A stretch of DNA of 64,000 bases from Glandiceps talaboti. Lineage: Eukaryota > Hemichordata > Enteropneusta > Spengelidae. This document shows positions 1-12,585 of this stretch, one piece after another. A model generated the notes under the pieces. It did not search any database and was not told the DNA's origin. It saw only the letters and a list, made by a program, of their open reading frames with translations. The position numbers and the translations under genes are program-made. The stretch's first letter is position 1; the number at the start of each line of letters is the position of its first letter. The stretch covers positions 22,478,635 to 22,542,634 of the forward strand of contig NC_135566.1 in assembly GCF_964340395.1 (NCBI RefSeq), given 5' to 3'.

Positions 1-1860
1 TCAAGATTTAATGATTTCATGGCATCAATAAAATTTAAAACAATTAAACCTTTCATTTCTAGACCAAGTTAAAGCATTTTCTCACAAAAAATCATGCTTT
101 TTTATCCAAAATGCACATCTCTGATGCAATCATATCCATTTGAACAATTTCCCCATCTACATGCCCCAACAAAATACCAAGGCAATCACCAAGGGCATTC
201 CTACCAGTAGTACTGCATACATCACATACACTCCAGTAATAGTAAACTAGCAATGATTTTTTGTTGTGGACACTCTCCGTGTATTTTGACATGTTTAAGA
301 CATCAAATCTAAAACCGAATGCTGAAGTATTTTCGAAACTAAACTAACACTCACTAGCAAAGGACCTCCCCTCTCTATCCTACCCGTGCGTCCATAGATG
401 ACTACGAACATATTAACTTCCGTATGTGCACCGTCTCACATCCTCATTTTTTTTCAATATCATATCATGCAGCCTTGCAATAATAACTGACAAGAGGGAT
501 AGCATAAACCCTGGGGTGGGTACTACTGGCCAGGTCTGGTAGGGGTGTGCGGCCAATTAATGCTGTCAACCCCAGACCCCATTTAAATAAAAAAATCAAT
601 ACCATTTTAGACCATTTAAATGTTAGAAGACCCCCATTCATTGTAGACCAAAATACATAATCACCGATATGATAATGTCAACCATGTACCAGGGAATTTG
701 CTGGAGAAAATTGCGAACTAGTCGACAATTTATTATGTGGTTCCTTCCACAAGTTCCAGTACCTCACTTTAGACCTAACAAAATCGAAAATTGTGTAAAG
801 TGGACCCCATTTAGATTGAAAAACTTTTTTGTTTTGCATTGAAAGAGGACATTTTTTCGTCTGTGGTTTTCGATGGGGTAACTTTTTCTTCAAGTCAAAC
901 GAAATATCGATTGAACTTTTGTGAAGCCATGATGACCTTGGTGAAACCACGAAGCCAATTGAGGACACACAATATTTTGTACGCACTAGCGACCTGTTAC
1001 TACACGTACGTGAGTGTATGGGATGGGTGGGCGAGGGCGGAAGTATGACAGTCATTAAAACCCTCCATTAAGCAGCTCAGTTTCCGTTTTGTAAGTTCAG
1101 AAACCCACTATACAAAACATTCACACTCACCTTTAGTTGTGATTTCGTGGCATATCCATTTCTTTCGTTGTCCAAAGAGTCAAATGCATGCCATAAAGCG
1201 TGGACATGGTCTTCTGTCGCCATTTTTAACTTTTGGGGAAACCAACGTAAACACCCCTGTATTTGAAAGCGAGGCTGCGAATTTACTTAGTACTACACTT
1301 CCGGGTTCCCATGGCGTGATCAACACAGGCACTCGAATCAATTCGTATTATTTCAAAATAAAGAAGGTATAGTAAATAAGAAACTCTTGGCAATTATAAG
1401 ATTTGGGGTGTTTTAATTTAGATATGAGGAGAAGAATGGACAAGGTGTCTTTATTTAGTCACAGACAAGTGATTAAACATCTTCTGCGATTTAGTCAATA
1501 AAGTCAATAAAAGAGATGAAATTATGCAGTGATGAGAGAAAAGTAGCTGGGAAAGAAGAAAACAAGTTTTATATCACCACAGAAATCAATGAGTCAGTTG
1601 ATCAATATCACACACAAAATAAGTTTTATTAAACCACAAAAACTAACCAATCGATCAATCATTCCAACAAATAATAAATCAATCAATAAATCAATAAATT
1701 GTTTGATCGATCAGTCACATGCTCGCTGTAACTAGAGTATCAACTCACAAGTGACTGTGGGCTGTGGATCATACGAAAAACAAATGTATGTGTGCTAGAC
1801 TGAATATTCATCATGAATATTTCCTGGCGATCGTCTACTACTCGATCCTCATCCTTGTGT
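1..1860. other. No gene seen; AT-rich intergenic DNA
   Basis: I see no domain, splice-bounded coding exon or RNA gene here. Short open frames on both strands have no recognisable protein character and are interrupted by stops. Around 530-830 there are repeated phrases containing GACCCCATTTA, which look like a diverged dispersed repeat. Confidence 0.5.
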
Positions 1861-1867
1861 GGCAAAT

Positions 1868-1985
1868 ATTTAGGGACCGATCACTTTCTTTGGCCTGGGG
1901 AGATTGGTGTGGGGGGTCACCCTGTTTTTGAAATGTGGATGGGGGGGGGGGGTGACTATTGACTGTACACTGACTCCTCGCTAAT
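1868..1985. repeat. Family D terminal fragment with G-run
   Basis: This starts TTTAGGGACCGATCAC and continues 'TTTCTTTGGCCTGGGG', matching the left end of the Family D element at 55.53 kb (AGGGACCGGTCAG followed by the same words). It also contains a run of about 12 G. Only the terminal part is present, so this is a truncated or solo end. Confidence 0.6.
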
Positions 1986-1989
1986 ATGT

Positions 1990-3765
1990 ATCTTATATCT
2001 CTATTGTATGCTGGCTTAACTTTGAAAATTGTGTCCATTTAAAAATTGTAACTGTTTGCAACAAATTAAAAGAAGTGCGCACATGCACTGTGCATTTTCC
2101 TCGAGTAACAGAAGTCTTGAAAGTCTCCTGCATTTGAAGATAGTGAGTCGCAATTATAATGTCAATGAGTGAAACTCCAAAATTAGACGGAAAAAGTCGT
2201 TCAACGTGAGGTCCCCTGCTATGCTGCATGCAGTGACTCCGAAGATGCGCTCGATCTTATATTAAAACATTTCATACTGATAAAACGGCAGATCTCTTTT
2301 TGAAATATTTGGTGGCCCTGAAAAATATTAAACTAGGTATGCAGTTTAAGATCCATTCTTTGAAGATACACTTTCAATAATTGTGTTCGATGTTGTCTTT
2401 GGTTAAAATGTTGTTTGATATAATTATCTCATTGCACTGACACTGCCATTATTCCACAATTCATTTTGAAGTGACAATTTGCTATGGAAAGAATGGCCCT
2501 GAATTTGTAAACAGAGCTGTACCTTCGACATCAAAATCCAAACTTCCATTTCCATTATAATGATGATGACAAGGAGAATCCACTGAGTTCACCTTGGGTT
2601 CCAACATAAACGCGGATATGTCAATAGTTCATGTAACAATACATATTTTAGTCTATTCCAAATTATATAATATCTTATACAGTGATTTACTTGGCTCTGA
2701 TGATGCATACAAGCATGAATTGAGATTAAATTAAGCTGTTACCTATCCAATGTGTAGTAAAAAGAATTGAACAACAGTTTATGACCACTGGAGTGGGCTG
2801 AGCAGTCATTGGGCCATCAAAAGTCTGAAAGTTTTGAAATGTTTTGCTTTGGGATTTTTTGGAATCAAATTAAACTTCAGGAGAAGTCATTTACAAAGTG
2901 CACATCTGCAAAATATCTTTCAGCTTTGCCACAACAAAATACACTTCCAGATAATATGTAATGCATATCATAATTGTTTCAATTCTGGTATTTTATTACC
3001 ATATTCAAGCATTTTAAGACTTTAAATTATGTCTATGGTTTGATATTTTATGCCTGTAAATGGCCTCCTACACTGTCTTTTTTTCCATTTGTTTTCACCT
3101 TTGGAGTTGTCTCCTTCCAATCAGTAGCAATCAAGGTGATAATTGTCTTTCCCCCAAAACAAGATGGAAGGTGTCTGGCTAAGTACCTCCCTGTATAAGA
3201 TAGAGCTAATTAGATCTTTACACATCCTGTGTAAAGTAATCTCGTTCAGAGTATTATTGTAGTTGGCTATCTCTTATGCATCATTGTACCATATGATATT
3301 ATATCAGAAGGGGTGGCTAAAATAATGCTTGAGTTTCATTTGGCTTAACATTTTTTTAAGAAGAGAGAGTGAGAGGAACTACATTTGTTTAACCGTAAAT
3401 TGTGTACATTTCCTAATAACTGTAGCTATGAAGACAAATTGCAAGAGATAGTATTAAGAGCTGAATAAGTTCTATCTAAACTCAACCTGAAATATCTTGC
3501 TGACATTATATATGGTTTGTATTATCCTTGTCAAGCATTGTGAAAAAATGAAATCGATCTACCTACCCAATGTGATGGGTTAAGTTACCCGTTGACCAGC
3601 ATTTTCATTTTTTCTAGCCTTATATATGATATTTAATTGCGTATGCTAAAATAGATATTATGTAAAGTGTATGCAAATTTATGTAGATTAGCATCTTTCT
3701 AAATCTTAAATGCATGATTGCACCAAGACAAAGTGCTGCCCCCCTTGGCAATTTGGTCAGGCTAC
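1990..3765. other. No gene seen; AT-rich intergenic DNA
   Basis: No coding exon, tRNA-like structure or strong repeat boundary was found. The open frames are short and of random composition. Confidence 0.5.
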
Positions 3766-3969
3766 GGCCCTGGTTATGATGGAAGAAAAAAATCCTTTTC
3801 TACAATGGCATATAGCCTTGTCTGAAATGTAGTACATGTAAATGTGTTCTTGTCCCTGTTTCTTACATCAATTCTTCGTGTAAGAGCTAGTTCAAACATA
3901 ACTATACATATACATATACATATGCACTTTGTATTACCTATAGCTACCACACTAGTTACAGAACATGTC

Positions 3970-4340
3970 ATGTCTAGTTCCTATACAGTATCGTTACAAT
4001 TTATACCTTAATTCACTCACAGTATTAGTCATGGCCATGACGAAAGGTGTTAATTATGGTTCAACCCCCATAGTGAGCACAGCTCGAACAGAGCATGTCA
4101 CTAGTAATAACGGGCTGTCATCACCGCTCATTAATATTCATTTGGTACAGGTGTTTTCACAATATCCAATGTCCAACAAGGACTCCACCGCCAGTCCTTT
4201 TAAACTAAATGATGTGGGGGCGCAACAACATAATCATGTTTATATGAACGCTGTAGGAGAGAGCACAGGAATGTGTGCTGATTGATGGAATTTGACCAGA
4301 CTGTTGTTGTGATTAAACCAGTCTGGTTATCCAGACTAGT
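3970..4340. mobile_element. Family E insertion with a visible empty site elsewhere
   Basis: The host repeat reads GAACATGTC then, after this block, TAAATGCTTGGCTG. In the other Family D copy near 55.82 kb these flanks are nearly contiguous (GAACATGTCGTATAAATGC), so the block is an insertion. Its ends (TCTAGTTCCT on the left, CCAGACTAG on the right) match the AGTCTRGTTCC ends of the Family E copy at 36.97 kb, and the interior shares words such as GTCCAACAAGGACTCCACC with it. Confidence 0.6.
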
Positions 4341-4621
4341 AAATGCTTGGCTGTTTCACAATCAATGCCTCAGTAATATATTGCACTTTGGGGCAAAAGT
4401 GAACTTAAAGGTTTCGTAATGGTAATCTTATAGTTTATAAAAGAAGTTAATCTAAATTGTTCTATATACTCTTCAGTATGAACTTGCCAGAAAGGATTAA
4501 AAACGCTCTCTTTTTCGGACACTACATGTTATCGACACTACAAATCACCACATCTCATCAGATTCCAGTTTCTATGTACGACCATTTAAAGTTCTCTAAC
4601 ATACTAGTGACTTTACTATAC

Positions 4622-4655
4622 CATAGACCCTACATGTGTAGGTGTAGGGTCTATG
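4622..4655. repeat. Short perfect-arm hairpin (CATAGACCCTAC)
   Basis: CATAGACCCTAC is followed after a short loop by GTAGGGTCTATG. The same TAGACCCTCC...GGAGGGTCTA theme recurs at 51.86-51.97 kb. Confidence 0.6.
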
Positions 4656-5854
4656 ACTATACATGTAATATACCGGTAATGCCCCTACACCAATGTTACG
4701 GGCCCATTATTATGTGACATGTGAAACTCATTTTAAAACTTACATTTATGTTGGCTTTTCAAAGCTTGGAAATGTTACCTCAAAGGCTACGATAACCTAC
4801 AAATTGTCTTAATAGAAACAAAAAAACAACAACTCCAGATCTGCCAGGGGGAAAACCACAAGGACTCCCTCACCCCCAGAGGTCACTCATGCATTCAACC
4901 AACAATCAGATGCACCAACCTTTTCACTGTCATAATGGTATTAAACATTTCCTAAATATTTTCACCCTATTCTTATTTGAGATGATATTGTCTTTTTAGA
5001 TTTGAAATGTTTGCCAAGATAGTCTAAAATTGCCTTAAAACTCCAAATGACCCCTACCAATAATACCATCAGATGCATGTGCTGACCTTTACTATATGAT
5101 GGCATTAACTTTTTAAGAACATATTTCAACCCTATGTAAGTTATAAAGAATAGTTTCTGATACTTGATGTGGTCTTGTAAAGCTTGGAGGTTATTACTTG
5201 AAAGGGTCTGAATAGCCAAAAATTGGCTTTAAGTAAAATACTCCAGATCTTCTAGGGGGAGACCCACTAGGACCCCCACCCCCCACACACACATGCGGTG
5301 GACATATCCCCGCCTCAAGCTCAAGATGCTATCAAACTATATTTCAAAAAATATTTCAACCTTATGTTGTTGCTTTTTACATGTTGGTGTCTTGTAAAAC
5401 TTGGAAATTATAGTCTGAAAGTGTCTGAATAGTCTCAAAATAAAAAAACCTCCAGAGCTTCTAGGGGGATCCCTTAGGACCCCCCCCCCACAAGAAATGG
5501 ACATGTCCCAGCCTCAAGCTCTTTCCGGTTCCCTACCTCTTACTGTCAAGATGCTATTAAACTCCTTTTTAGATATTTAGATATATTACCTGTGTAGTCA
5601 ATAATTATATGATAGTGCTATCCCGGGATCTTATGAAGTATATTTGCAAGATGGTCAAACAGTCATGATCAAAAATACCTTTCATGTGAATATGATATAA
5701 TGGGGTGGGGGGTCATCACGTTTTAGAATTAAGTGATGGGGGGGGGGGGAGGAGTCATTGACTATTTGTTGGCCCGATAGACAAATCCACTGGCCCCCAG
5801 GCTGGAGAAACTTACCAGTCCCCGGTTATTATATTTCCCGACTGCTTTCAGACA

Positions 5855-6258
5855 CCACAGGCACTTTTTTCCCCGAGATATGTATCAGAATGTTTCTATC
5901 AGAATACAAGAAAATGTCGATAATATTTTACTTGTTTCTGTGATCGCGCAAGTCCACTCATTGCGAGACCATATATCTCGCGGTCACAGGTAGACGAATC
6001 AATCTGCATGATTTAAAAAAAATGTATGGTAAATAAAATAAGAATGTCTTATTTACCATACATATTTTTAAAAAAAATCACACCGATTGTTTCGAGTACC
6101 TGTGTCTCGCGGTGAGTGGACTTGCGCAATCACATATACAAGTGTTATTTGACCCCTTTCATATACAATTGGCTAAAACACGTTAACATTATCGATATTA
6201 TTGTATTGTATTCTGATAGAAACATTCTGATAAATATCTCGGGAAACAAGTGCCTGTG
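5855..6258. repeat. Long foldback (about 400 bp inverted repeat)
   Basis: The left arm begins CACAGGCACTT and runs through CCCGAGATATGTATCAGAATG, TTTCTATCAGAATACAA, GATCGCGCAAGTCCACTC; the right arm carries the complement of each in reverse order, ending AAGTGCCTGTG. The centre is an AT-rich palindrome (TTTACCATACAT, about 6.03-6.07 kb). This is probably a foldback transposon or an inverted duplication. No coding region was recognised. Confidence 0.75.
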
Positions 6259-6259
6259 C

Positions 6260-7030
6260 TCGTGCCATCACGATTCATGTACTACTAATGTAGCCATGCA
6301 GGCAGTAAGTGAATACAAAGTATGACAGTGATAATATCAACTCTCATTAACTTCGTGAATATTCGTAAATGCGGCTATTCAGAATTCCCCGTTAACATGG
6401 TTTATGTCTGGTGATGGCGCGTTTTGGAGGGACCACACCAACCTGCAACCTTGTTATGTACCACTATACTGTTGACGTAGACGAGTCCTCATAAAATGGT
6501 GACGAATTTGACCACCTAAGTTATTCAACATAGACATTGTTTATGTTTTCAAATGTGGCAGTAATTGTTTACAACTGCATGAATCCCTATTTTATTACAT
6601 ATTGCGTCTCAGATTTTTGCACACTGTTGATTGTAACATTTTTACTGTAGTTACAATAAAAAAGAAACATGAAAATCCATTAACATTCGCAATATAGTTG
6701 ACGGTAATGTACAGTCAGCCTTTCTGTCCTTGATTTCCTTCACCGCGTTAAGTGGTTGACGGATAGAAAACAAGTGGCGAAGTTATAGAAATGTGATCGT
6801 GTGTTTTGTCTTTTGAAAACCAACGTAATATCTTGCAAAATCGAGACAGGTACGTACTTAAACATTTACTTAATTGGTATTGTATTGATATGTTGCCAAG
6901 CTGTAGAAAGATCGATGAATAATTTTTTTACATCGACCGAATGGGGACCATGAAGGGCGGGGAAACAGTCTGTGTACATATCACATACACAGTAAGTTAC
7001 CAGATTTTAAACGGACTTTTGTAAGGGAAT
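6260..7030. other. No gene seen
   Basis: Unique-looking AT-rich sequence, with no exon, RNA gene or repeat boundary that I can support. Confidence 0.4.
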
Positions 7031-7039
7031 GCAAAATTC

Positions 7040-7475
7040 TTAGCTCTCATAAATGATATACCCCTTAATTGGCAAATAGTTATGCCAAACTTTAAGAAAT
7101 ATAAAGTTAATTTACAATATATTACGAAATTACATGTAATTTGTTATCATCAATGTGTGCACCACAATTTGTGGTTAGTAAATAGTATACTCAAATACTT
7201 ACTTGAACAAATGACTGATTTCAATTAAAAACTGCATCAATTACATGTTGCAATGCATGCACCGAATTCTATGGAATTTGAAATATGCATTCTTGAAATA
7301 TACCCAGATTACTGAAAATCATTTAATTATGCAAATGAATAATGGCAACTAACATTTACATAGACAAACATTTTAGAACATGTGCACACCGTCATGGTTG
7401 ATGTATGTACCAAATTATATGTAATCTTAAGTTTTAAAGATATAGCCTAATTACTGAAAATCATTTGCAAATGAG
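7040..7475. repeat. Family F diverged subrepeats
   Basis: Repeated words TTACTGAAAATCATTT, TTATGCAAATGA, GTTGATGTATGTACCAAATTATATG recur with irregular spacing of about 120-200 bp. The same words recur at 8.29-8.72, 9.10-9.24 and 25.82-26.24 kb, showing a dispersed family with internal tandem units. Confidence 0.55.
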
Positions 7476-7782
7476 TCAACGCTATGTCAACAACCTGCAG
7501 AACCTGTGCTTGTTTGCACAAGGGCATGTATTATTGCTTAGATTGCCGTTTTCTTTGGAAAATATCATACGAATCCAGCTGTATATCAATCTCTATACTA
7601 CGAAGAATATAAGAAGGGTGGACATCTTCTTTCCTTAAATTTTCAAATTTGAACAAAACATGCACATTTGCAACAAAAACACCCTGCATGAAGAATAGGT
7701 GCCAAGTAAAGTTATACACTATCACTGGAGGCAAAAAATGCTTTTGTAACGAGAAAAATGGACCTTTTACAATGAGCAAGTG

Positions 7783-8169
7783 CTGTATAAAATCCTCTGT
7801 ATGTCAAAGGCAAGTCAAATGACGTAACCGTCAAATGTTCACTGCTGATTGGCTGAGAAAGAGGCATTGGCTAATAATGTCAGACGACCGCTACATTTCA
7901 AATTCAGAAGCACGTCCCCATCACTAAACCCGGAACCATGGATCGCGAAAAGTTTACGACAGCTTCCTGGCGAGTATACTTGTATGATTTCCAATGCAAC
8001 TACATTTGTGTATACTGAAATTGATTTCATTTTTGGTGGCCCATAAAGTACATGTAGTGATGCTTCTGGGGGATTTGAAGGTCTTATTGTCGACAGCGTA
8101 GTTTCGAACAGCCAATCAGCAACGAGCTGATTATTCAAAATAGCAAGACATACAGAGGAGTTTATACAG
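7783..8169. mobile_element. MITE with 23-bp terminal inverted repeats
   Basis: The left end CTGTATAAAATCCTCTGTATGTC is mirrored at the right end with one mismatch. An inner pair (GCTGATTGGCTG / CAGCCAATCAGC) extends the symmetry. The 387-bp interior shows no transposase. I could not settle a target-site duplication, so the superfamily is open. Confidence 0.65.
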
Positions 8170-8289
8170 GGTTGTGAATCAATGTTCCCCCTTCTCTCTT
8201 CCTCTTACAGGTAGGAATATATAGTCAAAAGATTGTTATATTTAGTCTGTAGACCTGGAAAACAACAATCTATGAAATATTACACGCCC

Positions 8290-9060
8290 CTATGCTTGTT
8301 GTATGGTTGATGTCTGTAGTACATTATATTATATGTATACATTCTTAAGATATGAACAGATTACTGAAAATCATTAATTATGCTGATGACTCATTAAAAC
8401 AAACATGGTACATCAATAGGCTTTGTTAGACACTTGTGCCATGGCATCATGAATATACAGTAACACCTCAGGGTAAAGGACAAATAATCAATTTTGTACT
8501 CACGATTTTCCGGATTTCTAATATTATTTTCTGTATATTTCAAATAATGTTTAGAACTTGAAGCTTGCACTCTTCAGATATACACTAATTGCTGAAATCA
8601 TTAATTATGCAAATGATTTATTAAAACTAAAAGCTACATCAACAAGCTTTTCGGGATATGTGCCCTTTCTTATGTTTGAAGTATGTGCAATATATTGAAT
8701 TTAACCTAGTGTGCATTCTTAACCCTCTTCCTGTCAAACTTCCCATCTGCCAAGTGCAATGGTCAAGTTGTGGTCAGCATTGTCCATGTTAAGGCCCTCC
8801 AAAGATTCCCACTCAAAACCTGAAAGATAACATCAGGGATTCATAGACAAGTGAACAAACATTCAAAAAAAATGTATGCAAATATGTCTAGCAACATGAC
8901 CACACCCATAGCAACAGCCAAATGATTGCATATATTGCAAAGATAACAACATAGTTCGATAGGCAACTGGATAGTCATTCAAGAAATGAACACCTGTACT
9001 TAGCAAATTGCACAGTTGTCCTACAATGCCATTGGCGCTATTTTTTTAGGAATACAACAA
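8290..9060. repeat. Family F units followed by Family A tail
   Basis: 8.29-8.72 kb carries Family F words (TTACTGAAAATCATTAATTATG). From about 8.86 kb come tail units of Family A (CTAGCAACATGACCACACCC, ATAGCAACAGCC, CATTCAAAAAATGTATGCAAATATG), ending with CACAGTTGTCCTACAATGCC, which matches the Family A terminus at 19.51 and 39.61 kb. Confidence 0.55.
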
Positions 9061-9534
9061 AATATAATTCGCATCTGAATACAGACTAAGTGCAAGATTC
9101 AAGTTCCATATACATTGTAATTTGATATGCATGTTTATGATAACAGCTTGCATGTGTCTGATGTGCAATTATTTATTTGCATAATTAAATATTTTCCACA
9201 ATTAAGCAATATCTCAAGTATACAACCTTAAGACTTCTTAAAATTTGGATTAACTATTTGCCAATTAAAGGGGCACAGGCTGAGTTTAGATGGTTTTTAG
9301 ACGCAATTTTTGTTGCCTACGAAGTGTTACATATTGTATTCTACTTACTGAAGCACACTCATTCGTTACTTGATAATGGCATAACTCAATCCTGGTATTT
9401 AGATACATGTATAATATATGAAAGATTTGATGACATAATTGTTGGTACATATCAACAAATCTGAGGAAATCCCTGTCATTACATGAACAATGCATGAGTT
9501 GGATGGTTGGTAAAAAGTCACACGTCACGGCTAC

Positions 9535-9991
9535 ATAGTCTAGAATTCTAAACTGGTACAGTGCATTATGTATTAAAAACTTCATTACACTTCTCTAGTC
9601 TAGTCAAGAGGGTTTTTCAAACACAGATATCTGTGCTCACCCCAACTGTGTTCATATGATGTTGCGTCCCCACATGATTTTTAGTTTAAACAGAGTGGAG
9701 GTGGAGTCCTGGTTGGACATTTGCATATCAGTGCAGTCATAGTTCAAATGTTAGAATGGTCAAAAATGTTTGACTGTGACAGTCAAAACAGCTGTATCAA
9801 ATTGAATATTAATGAGTGATGATAACAGCCTGTCAGTTTGTGATGGATTACATGAACATGCACTTCGTTCACCACAGGAGAACACCAAAATTTGACACCT
9901 TTTGTAACTCAAACTGTCATGACTAGACTGGAGAAGTGTAATGAAGTTTTTACTATGTAATACACTGTACCAGTTTAGAGTTCTAGACTAT
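9535..9991. mobile_element. Family E foldback MITE with flanking direct repeat
   Basis: Arms of about 75 bp: the left starts ATAGTCTAGAATTCTAAACT and the right is its inverted partner ending TTCTAGACTAT, with few mismatches. GGCTAC occurs immediately outside both ends (9529-9534 and 9992-9997), a candidate 6-bp target-site duplication. The interior shares words with the copies at 3.97 and 36.97 kb (GGAGTCCTGGTTGGACATTT in inverse orientation). Confidence 0.75.
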
Positions 9992-10468
9992 GGCTACATG
10001 AATCGTTGTAAAAACTAGGGTATACTTGATTAGTTTAGCCATAGTTTTATGTATAGTCAGGGTTCTCCACGATTTTGAAAAATAAAGGGGTGCCCTAATT
10101 TGCATATTTATTTGCATATCATCAGCATATTTCCAGGTCATAATATTAGGAAGCGAAAAAAGTTTTCAAAATCAAAAACTCCTATTTTATCCATTCAGCA
10201 ATCTAAAATGCACAGAAATGTGTTGAGATCACCAATTTCCAAACCTTTAACATAATTCACAATGTCAAAATTTCAGGAAGGAGGTTGACAGTTACACAGA
10301 TGATGTTACAGTAATGTTGGCAAGCATGTTTTACACACACAACATCTGGCATTGCATTGTTGATGTATGCACCTCTAGGCTAGCTATCACTTAGTTTTGA
10401 GTTGTTGGTTTCACCTTGTAAATGTGCATGTCATTCATAAAAATTAATTGAAAACAATTAATTTCCCT

Positions 10469-12214
10469 TCATTTCTCTAAAATTAATCGGATATTCTCAA
10501 AAATACTCCTTCCTTTGATAAAAGCGGTCTGATCGTCATGAATAATCAAGTCAAGGACCTTAGACATTCTAAGTGCAATGCATTTACTAGCTACTTTATA
10601 ATCAGTGTTCAACAAAGATATTGGTCTCCAGTTTTGGATATTAGTATCATCTTTGCCCGGTTTTGGTATTAGAGAAATTATGGCTTGTCGCTGTGTGTTT
10701 GACATTTTCCCATTTGTGTAAGCATAATTTATACATTCAGTAACGGATCTCCCAGCTTATTCCAGAAGAAGAGGTACAACTCAGAGGGAATTCCGTCGCT
10801 GCCAGGGGTTTTATTTTGGGGGAAGCTTTTCAAGGCTGTTAAAATTTCCTCTTTTTGAATCAGCCCTTCACACATTTTGGCTTTTTCTTGTGGTAATTTG
10901 GGGATATTCTCTGGGTTAAAAAAGAGTCTACTCTTTTCTGTATTCACATCTGGTTTAGTGGATTTATAAAGGTTAGAGTAAAACGTTTTCAATTCTTGAT
11001 ATCCTGATGATTGGTAATATTTAATTCGTCAACTTTAATTTTGTTAATCACTTTGTTGTTATAATTACGCTTTTCTAAATTCAAGAAATATTTATTACTC
11101 TTTTCACCCAGTTGATACCATCTCGCTCTCGATCTGACAAATGAGGCTTTGACTTTCTTGTCCATAATTTGCTCTAAATCTTGTTTGACTTTCTCATAAT
11201 TTCGAAGTATACCCTCATCTAATCTTTCGTCTATTTGTTCTTCTAACTTGTTCAAACGTTGCAATAAATCTTGTTCGTTATCTCTTAGGTGTTTCTGTTT
11301 TGCTTTGGCATATGAGACTGTTTTTTCTCTTATTTTAAATTTCAAATATTCAAAGCCAGTTTGGGGGTTAAGTGACATTTCTTGAATTTCTAGTAAAATT
11401 ACATCAATAAAGTTATTCATCATTTCCGTGTAATCGTCGTCTTCGAGTAGGCTTGTATTAAATTTCCAAAACCCCGGCCCTCTACGGATTGAATTTGGGA
11501 TCTTGAACTTTAGAGTGATGGCACTGTGATCAGTTTTAATGGCACCAACAATATCACACTTTACCGTTTCTTTTAATATACATGTTGAAACCAAAAAATA
11601 GTCTAATCTTGAGAAGGAGTTACGCCTTTTCCATGTATATCGATATGTGTCAGGGTGGAGGTTCCTAAAACATCATGAAGTTTTAAAGAGTTCATAATTC
11701 GCTGAAGCTCTCTACGTGATCGGGTGTTATTTTCATTTAGACTACCCCTTCTGTCTTGAATTGGGTCTAAAGGTAAATTGAAATCTCCCCCGACGCTAAT
11801 AATACTATGTGGAAAATGTGACGAGATTACTGAACTAAGGGTAGAGAAAAATTCCGCTTTGTTTTTATCATTATTTGGAGCGTAAATATTAACTAATACT
11901 AAAGAGAAACCTTTTACTGTGATTTCAAGAATGATATATCTGCCATTTTCGTCTTTAAGGACTCTGCCTACTTCAAAAGATGACCTTGAGCCAAACAGAA
12001 TAGCCACTCCACAACTGTGTGTAGTACCGTGTGATAATATTATATCCCTACCCCATTCAACTTCAATTTTCTTGCCAACATTCACATCACTATAAGTTTC
12101 TTGTAAGAAATATATATCAGATTTCTGTTTTCTGAGATATCTCATTATAATTTTCCTTTTCTTTTCATCTCTAATGCCTCTAACATTCAACGAAAATAGC
12201 TTAAGGTTTGACAT
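10469..12214 (-). pseudogene. L1-like LINE ORF2 (endonuclease + start of reverse transcriptase), broken
   Basis: It would encode the endonuclease/reverse transcriptase that copies LINE RNA into DNA. The frame opens at ATG 12212-12214 (MSNLKLFSLNVRGIRD). APE-endonuclease motifs follow in order: NVRG, LQETY, VNIYAPN, GGDFNLPLDP, then (next frame) a WKRRNSFSRLDYFLVS block and KTDHSAI. A linker and the N-terminal RT motifs follow (NKTPGSDGIPSELY, ISLIPKPGKD, NWRPISLLN, DDQTAFIKGRSI). The reading frame breaks near 11,635, 10,990 and 10,750 and ends at a stop at about 10,469, before the YxDD catalytic box. The element therefore lacks its 3' half, unlike the usual 5' truncation, and cannot be active. 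The upstream neighbour on the same strand is ORF1. Confidence 0.85.
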
Positions 12215-12585
12215 AAAAAAGGGGACGACACGGCAACAAAATGGAGAAACAGAACAGCAAAAGGGGAACAAAAAAGTGGTTAGTAATTGGTGAACTCAAT
12301 GCGTCTGATGTGAAGACAAAAATGGCATCGAGGCTCCTATACAGGTGTTTCAAGAGTGTTTCCTTTCTACTCATACATAAATTCAGCGCAAATTCCCAGC
12401 AGGTAGAGGAATGAAAAAAAAAGTTTACATACCAATGCGTGATAAAACAATACAGCAATGCTGGTGAAAGTAATTTGCATTAAATTAAACCACATGTTCG
12501 ATAGCTCGTTATCAGTGTCATAAATATACTCACGATATAGCTCAAAATTGAAGTAATAAAATGAAAAAAAGGACTGTGTTCTTAT

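Larger units (their letters stand above)
3771..5835 (+). repeat. Family D element copy, interrupted
   Basis: Sequence from 'GATGGAAGAAAAAAATCC' onward runs in parallel with 55.64-56.79 kb (same order: ATGGCATATAGCC, CACTAGTTACAGAACATGTC, TGCTTGGCTGTTTCAC, CAGATCTGCCAGGGGG), and its right part (5.38-5.83 kb) parallels 57.88-58.34 kb, including a poly-G tract and GGCCCGAT near the end. No transposase-like reading frame was recognised, so it looks non-autonomous. It is interrupted near 3.97-4.34 kb by a Family E insertion. Confidence 0.65.
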